Source: Pedobacter yonginensis
GTDB taxonomy: Bacteria; Bacteroidota; Bacteroidia; Sphingobacteriales; Sphingobacteriaceae
NCBI RefSeq assembly: GCF_003173595.1
Contig: NZ_QGNZ01000002.1
Span: 434,001 to 498,000 of the forward strand
Direction of reading: 5' to 3'
Length of the DNA: 64,000 nt
The position numbers and the translations under genes were made by a program. Shown in pieces: positions 18,847-27,635 of this stretch (its first letter is position 1; every line of letters begins with the position of its first letter). The notes beneath the pieces were generated by a model. The model saw only the letters and a program-made list of their open reading frames with translations, was not told where the DNA came from and searched no databases.

Positions 18847-18900
18847 CAGTCCCAAATTTAATGGGAATAAATAATTGTTTAATAAATTAAATACAAGCAA

Positions 18901-19344
18901 GTGAATACGTTAAGTTACAAAACTGTCTCGGCCAATGCGAAAACTGTTAACAAACAGTGGGTTGTTGTTGATGCGCAAGGCGAGATTTTGGGGCGCTTGT
19001 CATCGAAGATCGCTATGATCATCCGTGGTAAAAACAAGCCTGAGTACACCCCACACGTAGACTGCGGAGATAATGTTATTGTTATCAATGCAGACAAGGT
19101 TAAATTGACAGGAAACAAATTCAGCGAAAAGCAATATGTTTCTTATACTGGTTATCCAGGTGGTCAACGTTTTATCTCTCCAAAAGAGTTAATGGCGAAA
19201 CACCCTCAACGTGTAATAGAGAAAGCGGTACGTGGTATGTTACCGAAAACTAAATTGGGCAAAAAATTATACACTAATCTTTTTGTGTATGCAGGTGAAT
19301 CTCATCCGCATTCGGCTCAATCTCCAAAAACCATTAAACTTTAA
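18901..19344 (+). CDS. rplM: 50S ribosomal protein L13 (uL13)
   Basis: The 147-residue protein is the early-assembling large-subunit protein L13. Diagnostic stretches are WVVVDAQGEILGRLSSKIA, RGKNKPEYTPHVDCGD, SYTGYPGG, RVIEKAVRGMLPKTKLGK and NLFVYAGESHPHSAQ. Translation starts at a GTG: the nearest upstream ATG is in a frame that closes at once. It is three bases from rpsI, the usual L13-S9 pairing. Confidence 0.97.
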   Translation: MNTLSYKTVSANAKTVNKQWVVVDAQGEILGRLSSKIAMIIRGKNKPEYTPHVDCGDNVIVINADKVKLTGNKFSEKQYVSYTGYPGGQRFISPKELMAKHPQRVIEKAVRGMLPKTKLGKKLYTNLFVYAGESHPHSAQSPKTIKL

Positions 19345-19347
19345 GAA

Positions 19348-19734
19348 ATGTCAGTTACTAACACTTCAGGAAGAAGAAAAACAGCTGTTGCACGCATCTA
19401 CTTAAAAGATGGTGCTGGCGCAATTACCGTTAACGGTAAAGATCACAAAGTATATTTCCCAACTTTACCTTTGCAATATATCGTAAACCAAAGTTTAGAG
19501 GTTTCTGAACTTACTGGCCGTTACGATATTACAGTAAACGTACAAGGTGGTGGAGTAAAAGGACAAGCAGAAGCTGTTCGTTTAGCTATTGCTAAAGCGA
19601 TTGTAGAACTAGATGCGGAGAAAAAACCAGCATTACGTGCTAAAGGTTTAATGACTCGTGATAACCGTATGGTTGAGCGTAAAAAACCAGGACGTGCTAA
19701 AGCTCGTAAGAAATTCCAATTCAGTAAACGTTAA
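19348..19734 (+). CDS. rpsI: 30S ribosomal protein S9 (uS9)
   Basis: The 128-residue protein has the S9 core (TSGRRKTAVARIYLKDGAGA, QGGGVKGQAEAVRLAIAKAI) and the invariant basic tail KKPGRAKARKKFQFSKR that reaches the P-site tRNA. It follows rplM after three bases and precedes rpsB by 18 bases. Confidence 0.97.
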   Translation: MSVTNTSGRRKTAVARIYLKDGAGAITVNGKDHKVYFPTLPLQYIVNQSLEVSELTGRYDITVNVQGGGVKGQAEAVRLAIAKAIVELDAEKKPALRAKGLMTRDNRMVERKKPGRAKARKKFQFSKR

Positions 19735-19738
19735 TCAC

Positions 19739-19744
19739 AGGAGG
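19739..19744 (+). promoter_or_regulatory. Perfect Shine-Dalgarno of rpsB
   Basis: AGGAGG sits eight bases before the rpsB ATG, in the short rpsI-rpsB gap. Genes of this phylum generally lack Shine-Dalgarno sequences, and neighbouring rplM and rpsI have none, so this one stands out. Confidence 0.7.
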
Positions 19745-19752
19745 CAAAGACA

Positions 19753-20613
19753 ATGGCAAGAACAACTTATCAAGACTTATTGGATGCAGGTGTACACTTC
19801 GGTCACCTTACCCGTAAATGGAATCCAAAAATGGCTCCTTACATTTTCATGGAGCGTAATGGAATTCACATTATAGATTTAAATAAAACTTTAACTAAAA
19901 CTGAAGAAGCTGCGGCTGCGATTAAACAAATCGTAAAATCAGGACGTAAAGTATTATTTGTTTCAACAAAAAAACAAGCTAAAGGAATCGTAGCTGAGCA
20001 AGCTAAAAAAGTAAACATGCCTTTCGTAACCGAGCGTTGGTTAGGTGGTATGTTAACTAACTTTGCTACAGTACGTAAGTCAATCAAAAAGATGTCTAAC
20101 ATCGATAAAATGACTAAAGACGGTACTTATGCGATTTTATCTAAAAAAGAGCGTTTGATGATTCAACGTGAGCGTATTAAATTAGAATCACTTTTAGGTG
20201 GTATTGCTGATTTAAACCGTTTGCCTGCAGCATTATTCTTAATTGATGTTAAGAAAGAACATATTGCAGTAACTGAAGCGTTAAAATTAAACATCCCAAC
20301 TTTTGCGATGGTTGATACAAACTCTGATCCTTCTAACATCGATTTCCCTATTCCAGCGAATGATGATGCTACAAAATCAATCTCTTTAATTACTGATGTA
20401 ATTATCAAAGCAATTGAAGAAGGTTTAGATGAGCGCAAACGCGAGAAAGATGATGAAGCAGAAAAAGAAGCAGTAGCAGCGAAAGTTGCAGCTGATGCTC
20501 CTGAAGTTAAAGAACCTAGAGCAGCTGGTGAAAAAAGACCAACTACTAAAAAGGTAACTGCTGAAGCAGAAGTTGAAGCTCCTTCATCAGAAGAAACTAA
20601 AACAGAAGAATAG
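19753..20613 (+). CDS. rpsB: 30S ribosomal protein S2 (uS2)
   Basis: S2 is a late-binding small-subunit protein needed for mRNA handling with S1. The 286-residue product shows LLDAGVHFGHLTRKWNPKM, FVSTKKQAKGIV, VTERWLGGMLTNFATVRKSI and PTFAMVDTNSDP. The C-terminal 50 residues are a charged, Ala/Glu/Lys-rich extension (EAEKEAVAAKVAADAPEVKE) beyond the core, common in Bacteroidota. It has a strong ribosome binding site and is followed by a hairpin-rich gap before tsf. Confidence 0.97.
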   Translation: MARTTYQDLLDAGVHFGHLTRKWNPKMAPYIFMERNGIHIIDLNKTLTKTEEAAAAIKQIVKSGRKVLFVSTKKQAKGIVAEQAKKVNMPFVTERWLGGMLTNFATVRKSIKKMSNIDKMTKDGTYAILSKKERLMIQRERIKLESLLGGIADLNRLPAALFLIDVKKEHIAVTEALKLNIPTFAMVDTNSDPSNIDFPIPANDDATKSISLITDVIIKAIEEGLDERKREKDDEAEKEAVAAKVAADAPEVKEPRAAGEKRPTTKKVTAEAEVEAPSSEETKTEE

Positions 20614-20624
20614 TAATATTTTTT

Positions 20625-20704
20625 AATTGCAGGTTACTGGTTTCAGGTTTTAAGTTGGCTTAACATGAGTTTAACTTGGCGCTTGTAACTTGTAACCTGT
20701 AATT
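20625..20704. repeat. ~80-base hairpin between rpsB and tsf
   Basis: AATTGCAGGTTAC (20625-20637) pairs with GTAACCTGTAATT (20692-20704), 12 of 13 positions; inside, AAGTTGGCTTAAC and GTTTAACTT pair again around ATGA. No T run follows the stem, so it is not a plain terminator. Confidence 0.6.
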
Positions 20705-20742
20705 GTTATAAACAGATTGTAAAATTTAAAAAAGGAAATAAA

Positions 20743-21588
20743 ATGTCTACAGTACAAATTACTGCCGCAGATGTAAATAAATTACGCCAACAAACTGGCG
20801 CTGGTATGATGGATTGCAAAAAAGCTTTAGTAGAAGCTAATGGCGATTTCGAAGCTGCTGTTGATTTATTGCGCAAAAAAGGTCAAAAAGTATCTGCCGC
20901 TCGTTCTGGCAATGCTACTTCTGAAGGTTTAGTATCAATCGCTATTTCTGCGGATGGCACTAATGGCAAATTAGTTGCTTTAGCTTGCGAAACTGAACCA
21001 GTTTCTAAAGTTGAAGATTTCCGTAACCTGGCTCAGGCTGTTTTAGCTGCTGCTGTTGCACACAATCCTGCTACTGCTGAAGAATTATCAGCAATTACTT
21101 TGGAAGATGGACGTACAGTTGCTGAAACAATAACTGAACTAACTGGTAAAATCGGAGAAAAAATCGTTATCCAAGATTACTCGAATATTTCTGGTGAAAA
21201 AATCGTTTCTTACATCCACTCTAATGGCAAAATGGGCGTTTTGGTGGTATTTGAAGGCGTTAATGGCGCAGATATTACTGAAGCTGGTAAAGATGTTGCA
21301 ATGCAAATTGCTGCAATGAACCCGGTTGCTGTTGATAAAGAAGGTGTTGATCCTGCTACAATTCAACGTGAAATTGAAATTGCCAAAGATGTAATCCGCG
21401 CTGAAGGTAAACCAGAAGAAATGGTTGAGAAAATCGCTGCGGGTAAATTAAATAAATTCTATAAAGACAGTACTTTATTAAACCAAGAGTTTGTTAAAGA
21501 CAGTTCGGTAGATGTTCGTAAATTTTTAGATAACACTTCTAAAGGTTTAACGGTAACTGCATTTAAACGTGTACAATTAGGTGCATAA
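20743..21588 (+). CDS. tsf: Translation elongation factor Ts
   Basis: EF-Ts exchanges GDP for GTP on EF-Tu. The 281-residue protein opens with the UBA-like module (ITAADVNKLRQQTGAGMMDC, KKALVEANGDFEAAVDLLRKKG), then the core with ETEPVSKVEDFRNLAQAV and HSNGKMGVLVVFEGVNGAD, and ends with LNQEFVKDSSVDVRKFL. AAGGA lies six bases before the ATG. A clear terminator follows, which separates it from nagA. Confidence 0.97.
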   Translation: MSTVQITAADVNKLRQQTGAGMMDCKKALVEANGDFEAAVDLLRKKGQKVSAARSGNATSEGLVSIAISADGTNGKLVALACETEPVSKVEDFRNLAQAVLAAAVAHNPATAEELSAITLEDGRTVAETITELTGKIGEKIVIQDYSNISGEKIVSYIHSNGKMGVLVVFEGVNGADITEAGKDVAMQIAAMNPVAVDKEGVDPATIQREIEIAKDVIRAEGKPEEMVEKIAAGKLNKFYKDSTLLNQEFVKDSSVDVRKFLDNTSKGLTVTAFKRVQLGA

Positions 21589-21605
21589 GCATTAAATTTA
21601 TATTC

Positions 21606-21636
21606 AAATCCCGATGAAAGTCGGGATTTTTTTTTG
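21606..21636 (+). terminator. Intrinsic terminator after tsf
   Basis: AAATCCCGA and TCGGGATTT form a perfect nine-pair stem with a six-base loop followed by a long T run. Confidence 0.92.
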
Positions 21637-21714
21637 CCCAAGATTTTGCCCCGAATTAAAAATTTTATTTTCTTCGATACAGTTGTAATTTAGCCTAAAC
21701 AAATACCTAAAAAT

Positions 21715-22812
21715 ATGCCCATATTGGAGAATGTAAATAGCTATCAAAACAATGTCTTAACGGAAAATCTGGATATTGAAATTGAAAATGGAATAATTTC
21801 TTCAATTAAACCCTCTGTTAGCTCGAAACAAGATTCTAAAAACCTTATCGTTCCGGGATTTATTGATCTGCAAATTTACGGTGCAGGAGGCAAATTGTTT
21901 TCAGCAGAACCATCGCTAGCATCTTTAGCCATTATTGAAGATGACCTTTTACAAAAAGGGACCACAGGTTTTCTTATTTGTTTGGCTACAAACACTGAAC
22001 AAGTATTTAATGAATGTATCAAAACAGTTAAAGCACATCTACCATCAGCTAAAAACTGTTTAGGCCTACACCTGGAAGGCCCATTTCTAAATCCGAAACG
22101 TTTGGGAGCACACGTTCCGGAGTTTGTGCGTAAAGCCACACTGGATGAAATCAAAGCCCTTTTGGATTTTGGTGATGGTGCAATCAAAATGATGACGATT
22201 GCCCCAGAAATTCAGGATGATGATGTAATTCAATATCTTCTAGATCATAATGTAGTGGTATCCTTGGGCCATAGCAACGCTACGTTTGATGAAGCAACTG
22301 CTGCCTACAACAAAGGCATTCAAACCACCACACACCTTTTCAATGCGATGAGTCCAATTCATCATCGAGAACCCGGAATCCCTACAGCGGTTTTCAATCA
22401 CGATAAAGCCATGGCCAGTATCATTGTCGACAATCAGCATGTAAGTTTTGAGGTGGTTCGGTTTAGCCAAAAGTTATTGAAGGAGAGGTTGTTTTTAATA
22501 ACGGATGCAGTTACCGAGTGCGCTACGGGACCGTATCAACACCGAAAGGTTGGCGACAAATATGTCATGCCAGATGGAACGTTATCAGGCTCCTCTTTAA
22601 CGATGTTGAAGTCCGTTAAGAATTGTATTGAGCATTGCGATATCGATGCCCTAGACGCCATAAAAATGGCAACTGAGTACCCTGCAAAATTAATTGGTGC
22701 AGATAAATCCCTAGGACAGATTGCGGTGGGTATGGAGGCTAACCTATTGGTATTGGATGAAAAGCTTAATCTAACCGATGTAATGTTTAAGGGCAATACA
22801 ATTTCAAACTAA
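21715..22812 (+). CDS. nagA: N-acetylglucosamine-6-phosphate deacetylase
   Basis: NagA removes acetate from GlcNAc-6-phosphate to give glucosamine-6-phosphate for glycolysis or cell-wall recycling. The 365-residue amidohydrolase begins its barrel at VPGFIDLQIYGAGG, where the HxH metal pair is replaced by QxY, as in the single-metal E. coli-type enzymes (QxN). Other blocks are LGLHLEGPFLNPKRLGAH, VVSLGHSNATFDEA, TTHLFNAMSP, IIVDNQHVSFEVV and FLITDAVTE with the catalytic Asp. It stands between the tsf terminator and pyrH, splitting the usual tsf-pyrH neighbourhood. Confidence 0.93.
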   Translation: MPILENVNSYQNNVLTENLDIEIENGIISSIKPSVSSKQDSKNLIVPGFIDLQIYGAGGKLFSAEPSLASLAIIEDDLLQKGTTGFLICLATNTEQVFNECIKTVKAHLPSAKNCLGLHLEGPFLNPKRLGAHVPEFVRKATLDEIKALLDFGDGAIKMMTIAPEIQDDDVIQYLLDHNVVVSLGHSNATFDEATAAYNKGIQTTTHLFNAMSPIHHREPGIPTAVFNHDKAMASIIVDNQHVSFEVVRFSQKLLKERLFLITDAVTECATGPYQHRKVGDKYVMPDGTLSGSSLTMLKSVKNCIEHCDIDALDAIKMATEYPAKLIGADKSLGQIAVGMEANLLVLDEKLNLTDVMFKGNTISN

Positions 22813-22876
22813 ATATTTACATCAATTATTGAAATCAATAGCTCGTAAGTAAAAAATTGTTAATATTTTTGAGGTC

Positions 22877-23581
22877 ATGAAGTACAAACGCATCCTATTA
22901 AAGCTTAGTGGCGAATCGCTGATGGGCGACAAACAATACGGTATTGATAATGAACGGGTTAGACAATATGCAATCGATATAAAGGCTGTTCACGATAAAG
23001 GCCTAGAGATTGCAATCGTTATTGGTGGTGGAAATATTTTTAGAGGTTTAAGTGCCGAAAAAAGTGGGATGGATAGAGCGCAAGCCGATTATATGGGTAT
23101 GTTAGCCACCGTTATAAATTCAATGGCCCTACAAGATGCGCTAGAGAAAGTTGGCATTAAAACACGATTGCTTACGGCAATTAAAATGGAGCAGATATGT
23201 GAACCATTCATCCGCAGAAGAGCCGTTCGCCATTTGGAAAAAGGCAGGGTTGTTATTTTTGGAGCCGGAACCGGAAATCCATATTTCACAACCGATTCTG
23301 CCGCAGCACTCAGAGCAATCGAAATCAAAGCTGATGCTGTATTGAAAGGAACACGTGTAGATGGAATCTATACCGCAGATCCTGAAAAAGACCCTTCAGC
23401 AACAAAATACGAAGAAATATCTTTCAAAGAAGTTTATGCCAAAGGCCTAAACGTAATGGACATGACCGCCTTCACTCTTTGCGAAGAAAACCAAGTTCCC
23501 ATTATTGTGTTTGATATGAATAAACACGGCAACTTCATGAAGATCGCCAATGGCGAGCCTATCGGAACCCTGGTTAAATAA
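22877..23581 (+). CDS. pyrH: UMP kinase
   Basis: PyrH phosphorylates UMP to UDP. The 234-residue amino-acid-kinase-fold protein shows [66 protein letters not shown] and [25 protein letters not shown] box lies just five bases before the ATG, which would give an almost leaderless transcript. frr follows after 40 bases. Confidence 0.96.
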   Translation: MKYKRILLKLSGESLMGDKQYGIDNERVRQYAIDIKAVHDKGLEIAIVIGGGNIFRGLSAEKSGMDRAQADYMGMLATVINSMALQDALEKVGIKTRLLTAIKMEQICEPFIRRRAVRHLEKGRVVIFGAGTGNPYFTTDSAAALRAIEIKADAVLKGTRVDGIYTADPEKDPSATKYEEISFKEVYAKGLNVMDMTAFTLCEENQVPIIVFDMNKHGNFMKIANGEPIGTLVK

Positions 23582-23596
23582 CCATAAAAAAATTAT

Positions 23597-23604
23597 TATT
23601 TTTG
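23597..23604 (+). promoter_or_regulatory. Possible -7 box upstream of frr
   Basis: TATTTTTG fits TAnnTTTG and lies 17 bases before the frr ATG. The matching upstream TTTG is not clear (GTTA at the expected place), so this is a weak call; frr may simply be cotranscribed with pyrH. Confidence 0.4.
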
Positions 23605-23621
23605 TAGAAATACACACAATT

Positions 23622-24185
23622 ATGAATGACCTCATACAATTACAATTAATGGATGCTCAATCTTCTATGGAGAAAGCTATCGATCATTGTGAATCTGAAT
23701 TAACCAAAATTAGAGCTGGTAAAGCATCAGCAGGAATGTTAGATGGCATATTTGTAGATTATTATGGCGCATCTACCGCTTTATCTCAAGTTTCAAGTAT
23801 CAATACACCTGATGCCAGGACAATAGTGATTCAGCCTTGGGAAAAATCATTATTGGTACCCATCGAAAAAGCAATTCAAGTGGCTAACATCGGCATCAAC
23901 CCGCAAAATGATGGTATTGTAATCCGTTTAGTTGTACCTCCATTAACAGAGGAGCGCAGGAAGGATTTGGTTAGAAAAGTAAAGGAAGAAGCTGAACGCG
24001 GCAGAGTAACGGTTCGTAATATTCGTAAGGACGCAAACACCAAAATCCAAAAATTAAAGGGTGAAGGCGTTTCTGATGATGAAATAAAAACTGGTGAAGC
24101 GGAAGTTCAAAAATTAACAGATGCGTACATCATTAAAGTGGACAAGCACGCAGAAGCTAAAGAAAAAGACGTGATGACCGTTTAA
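23622..24185 (+). CDS. frr: Ribosome recycling factor
   Basis: RRF splits post-termination ribosomes with EF-G. The 187-residue length and the blocks LTKIRAGKASAGMLDGIFVDYYG, TPDARTIVIQPWEKSL, NPQNDGIVIRLVVPPLTEERR and VRNIRKDANTKIQKL are diagnostic. The ATG at 23622 is used; the frame is open upstream into the end of pyrH, but those 24 residues are not part of the family. A terminator follows at 24206. Confidence 0.96.
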   Translation: MNDLIQLQLMDAQSSMEKAIDHCESELTKIRAGKASAGMLDGIFVDYYGASTALSQVSSINTPDARTIVIQPWEKSLLVPIEKAIQVANIGINPQNDGIVIRLVVPPLTEERRKDLVRKVKEEAERGRVTVRNIRKDANTKIQKLKGEGVSDDEIKTGEAEVQKLTDAYIIKVDKHAEAKEKDVMTV

Positions 24186-24205
24186 CAAAATAATTTATAA
24201 AAATG

Positions 24206-24236
24206 AGGGAATAGCATAAACTGTTCCCTTTTTTTA
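24206..24236 (+). terminator. Intrinsic terminator after frr
   Basis: AGGGAATAG and CTGTTCCCT form a nine-pair stem with one wobble and a six-base loop, followed by a T run. Confidence 0.88.
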
Positions 24237-24445
24237 TGCCAAAATATTTTTTATACAAAAAGAATTCTGCCTCATTAATTAAGGTAAATCCTAGCAGGGG
24301 AAGTTAATTCAATTTTCAAGGACCTAAGAAAATAAACTCATAAAAGTATAGAGGAAGCCAAGATACCATGGTACGTGTCTCCATGTACATTATTGGGGGA
24401 TATTTAATTGCTTCGCGAAGACACGAAGCAAGGCGGTTTTACAAA
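24237..24445. other. Non-coding stretch between convergent frr and infB
   Basis: Together with the two flanking terminators this makes a 311-base gap. It holds no coding sequence. A doublet of REP-like family A palindromes in opposite orientation lies at 24370-24389 and 24410-24429. Confidence 0.6.
24370..24429. repeat. REP-like palindrome doublet, family A copies 2 and 3
   Basis: GGTACGTG-TCTC-CATGTACA (24370-24389) read on the minus strand matches the family consensus, and GCTTCGCG-AAGA-CACGAAGC (24410-24429) matches on the plus strand, followed by AAGGCGG as at 38530. Two oppositely oriented copies 40 bases apart resemble a REP doublet. Confidence 0.65.
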
Positions 24446-24474
24446 CAAAAATGGGTCTCATTTGATTGAGACCC
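24446..24474 (-). terminator. Intrinsic terminator after infB
   Basis: On the minus strand GGGTCTCA and TGAGACCC form a perfect eight-pair stem with a six-base loop followed by ATTTTTG. It lies 22 bases past the infB stop. Confidence 0.85.
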
Positions 24475-24496
24475 TTTCACTTATGATTTAGAAAGA

Positions 24497-27400
24497 TTAA
24501 AGCTTTCTAGCTACTTCTACTTGTTCGTAAGCTTCAACGATATCGCCAACTTCGATGTTGTTAAAGTTTTGAATGTTTAAACCACATTCGTAACCTTTAT
24601 TAACTTCTTTCACATCATCTTTAAAGCGTTTTAACGATGCCAATTCACCTGTGTAAACCACAACACCATCTCTAACGATTCTAATTTTGCTGCTACGTGT
24701 AATTTTACCATCCAATACCATACAACCTGCAATAGTACCCACTTTAGTGATTTTGAAAGTCTCGCGAATTTCTACGTTAGCCACAATTTTTTCTTCAAAT
24801 TCTGGATCCAACATGCCTTCCATTGCCGATTTAATCTCGTTGATTGCATCGTAAATGATAGAATATAAACGGATATCGATTTGCTCTTGCTCTGCCAATT
24901 TACGTGCACCAGTTGATGGACGAACTTGGAAACCAATAATAATCGCATCAGAAGCCGAAGCTAACAATACATCAGATTCTGAAATCTGACCAACACCTTT
25001 ACTAATGATGTTGATTTGAATTTGCTCTGTCGAAAGTTTCAATAATGAATCGGCTAGGGCTTCGATAGAACCATCCACATCACCTTTAACAATGATGTTA
25101 AGCTCTTTAAAGTTACCAATTGCCAAACGACGGCCAATCTCATCAAGTGTAATGTGTTTCTGCGTACGCAAACCTTGCTCACGTTGTAATTGCATACGTT
25201 TGTTTGCAATATCACGTGCTTCAGTTTCACTTTCTAATGCATTGAAACGATCACCGGCAGTAGGTGCGCCTTGCATACCCAATACCTGTACAGGTTGCGA
25301 TGGCCCAGCAGACTCTACCTTGGCACCACGTTCGTTGGTTAGTGCTTTAACACGACCGCTATAACTACCTGCTAAGATTGGATCTCCAACTCTTAAAGTA
25401 CCAGCTTGAACCAATACAGTTGTTACAATACCACGGCCTTTATCTAATGCCGACTCAATTACCGTACCTGTAGCTCTCTTATTAGGATTTGCTTTCAGTT
25501 CGAGTAATTCTGCCTCTAACAAAACTTTATCTAATAGTAAATCTACGTTTAAGCCGCTTTTGCTTGAGATTTCTTGTGATTGATATTTACCACCCCAATC
25601 TTCAACCAAAATATTCATTACCGATAACTGCTCACGTACTTTATCTGCGTTTGCGCCTGGCTTATCCACTTTCGTGAAAGCGAATACCAATGGTACGCCC
25701 GCAGCTTGTGCATGGTTAATGGCCTCTTTTGTTTGAGGCATCACCGCATCATCCGCAGCAATTACAATAATTGCAATATCCGCAGCTTTAGCACCACGAG
25801 CACGCATTGCTGTAAAGGCTTCGTGACCAGGTGTATCTAAGAAAGTTACTCTTTTGCCAGTTGGTGTAGTTACCATATAAGCACCAATGTGCTGTGTAAT
25901 ACCACCAGCCTCGCCAGCAACCACATTTGCTTTACGAATATAATCCAGCAATGAAGTTTTACCATGATCGACGTGACCCATGATGGTTACCACCGGGGCT
26001 CTTTCGATCAAATCCGCATCATTATCTTCTTCTTCAATTACATTTTCTTCATCTTCATCTGGTTTAACGAATTGTATTTCGTAACCAAACTCATCTGCTA
26101 CAATGGTTAAAGTCTCAGCATCTAAACGCTGGTTAATTGAAACGAACATACCAAGGCTCATACAAGTACCAATAATTTTGGTAACTGGTACATCCATCAT
26201 GCTCGCCAATTCGTTAGCCGTAACAAACTCTGTTACTTTTAATATTTTTGATTGCGATTCAAGTTCATTTGCTGCTTCTTCTGCTGAAGTTGCTACATCA
26301 TCACGTTTCTGACGACGTAATTTCGCACGTTGAGCAAATTTACCAGACTTACCTGCTCCACTTAAACGAGCAAGTGTTGCTTTAATCTGATCTTGAATTT
26401 CCTTTTCAGTAGGTTCTTCTTTTGGTCCGCTTGGTGTAGCATTTCTATTTTGGAAACCTGGTCTGTTATTGTTGTTATTTCTATTGCCTTGGTAAGGAGT
26501 TCCACCACCGCCAGCAGGCCTATTACCTTGGTATGGTGTGCCGCTTGCAGGTCTGTTACCTTGGTAAGGTGTACGTGGTTGCCCTGGTGTACCTGTACCC
26601 TGCCCAGCTGGGTTTTGCCCTTGCTGACCTTGGCCACCATTTTGACCTGGCTGGCCTGGCGCACCAGGAGTTTTTTTGCGTTTACGCTTACGTTTTGCAG
26701 CTTCGCTATCGCTAGATGATGCTACAGGACCGTTTCTTCTATCTGGTGTTGTAGGTAAAACAATTTTACCGATGATATTTGGTCCCGTAAGTTTAACGGT
26801 ACGAGCTTTAATTACTTCTGGTTCATTGCTAACCGGAGGCGTTGGTTTAACTTCTGCTGGTTTTTCTTCAGCTTTCGGTTGTTCAACAACTGGTTTAGCA
26901 GGTTCTTCAGCTTTTACAGCCGGAGCTTCAACTTTTGGAGCAACTGGAGTTTCCTCTTTTTTTGCTTCTACTGGTTTCTCTTCAACTTTTGGTTGCTCAA
27001 CTGCTGGTTTAGCAGGAGCCTCAACCTTTGCAACTGGAGGTGCTGTTTGTGGCGCCGCGGGTGCTTCTTCCTTTTTAACAGGACGTGTTTTTGAGTTCAA
27101 ATCATTTAAGTCGATTTTTCCTACAATTTTAACACCTGGTCTTCCGCTATCTTCAGCTTTGTCTTCTGTTTTAGTTTCTTTAACTGGCTCTGCTGCCGCC
27201 GGAGCTGGAGTTTCTACTTTTGGTGCCTCAACAACCTTTGGTTTCTCTACCGGAGGTGCGAATGATTGAGCATTTTTAATTAAAATCTCTTCTTTCTCAA
27301 AATCGGCATTCTTCTTCGGCGCTTCTACTGGCTTTTCAATTTCAGGCTCGTCACGACGTATTTTACCAATCACTATTTGTTTGGCTTCTTCTCTTACGAT

Positions 27401-27574
27401 CTTATCTCCCTGATACTCTTTTAATAAGGCATTATACATGTCTCCCGTAAGTTTAAACATAGGGCTCTTCTCGGCAGAGAATCCCTTTTTGTTTAAAAAC
27501 TCAACGGCCGTACCCATGCCTATATTAAGTTCTTTAATAGCTTTAATTAAAATGATTGGTTTGTCGTCTGACAT
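24497..27574 (-). CDS. infB: Translation initiation factor IF-2
   Basis: IF-2 brings initiator tRNA to the ribosome. The 1025-residue protein has an IF2_N-like start, a long Pro/Ala/Glu/Lys linker (about 95-250) with an internal duplicated block ([20 protein letters not shown] and [20 protein letters not shown]), a Gly/Gln/Asn-rich stretch with repeated TPYQGNR, and the G domain from about 531 ([20 protein letters not shown]). Domains II-IV follow to the end ([24 protein letters not shown]). AGGAG lies four bases before the ATG. It is the last gene of rimP-nusA-infB. Confidence 0.97.
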   Translation of the reverse strand: MSDDKPIILIKAIKELNIGMGTAVEFLNKKGFSAEKSPMFKLTGDMYNALLKEYQGDKIVREEAKQIVIGKIRRDEPEIEKPVEAPKKNADFEKEEILIKNAQSFAPPVEKPKVVEAPKVETPAPAAAEPVKETKTEDKAEDSGRPGVKIVGKIDLNDLNSKTRPVKKEEAPAAPQTAPPVAKVEAPAKPAVEQPKVEEKPVEAKKEETPVAPKVEAPAVKAEEPAKPVVEQPKAEEKPAEVKPTPPVSNEPEVIKARTVKLTGPNIIGKIVLPTTPDRRNGPVASSSDSEAAKRKRKRKKTPGAPGQPGQNGGQGQQGQNPAGQGTGTPGQPRTPYQGNRPASGTPYQGNRPAGGGGTPYQGNRNNNNNRPGFQNRNATPSGPKEEPTEKEIQDQIKATLARLSGAGKSGKFAQRAKLRRQKRDDVATSAEEAANELESQSKILKVTEFVTANELASMMDVPVTKIIGTCMSLGMFVSINQRLDAETLTIVADEFGYEIQFVKPDEDEENVIEEEDNDADLIERAPVVTIMGHVDHGKTSLLDYIRKANVVAGEAGGITQHIGAYMVTTPTGKRVTFLDTPGHEAFTAMRARGAKAADIAIIVIAADDAVMPQTKEAINHAQAAGVPLVFAFTKVDKPGANADKVREQLSVMNILVEDWGGKYQSQEISSKSGLNVDLLLDKVLLEAELLELKANPNKRATGTVIESALDKGRGIVTTVLVQAGTLRVGDPILAGSYSGRVKALTNERGAKVESAGPSQPVQVLGMQGAPTAGDRFNALESETEARDIANKRMQLQREQGLRTQKHITLDEIGRRLAIGNFKELNIIVKGDVDGSIEALADSLLKLSTEQIQINIISKGVGQISESDVLLASASDAIIIGFQVRPSTGARKLAEQEQIDIRLYSIIYDAINEIKSAMEGMLDPEFEEKIVANVEIRETFKITKVGTIAGCMVLDGKITRSSKIRIVRDGVVVYTGELASLKRFKDDVKEVNKGYECGLNIQNFNNIEVGDIVEAYEQVEVARKL

Positions 27575-27635
27575 TTAGCTCCTGTTATTGTTTTTTATTT
27601 AATACAAAAGTAGTGTTTATTTGGCAATTACACCA

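Noticed and set aside
26676..27269. 197-codon open frame on the plus strand inside infB
   Set aside because: It is the antisense shadow of the repetitive Pro/Ala/Glu linker of IF-2.
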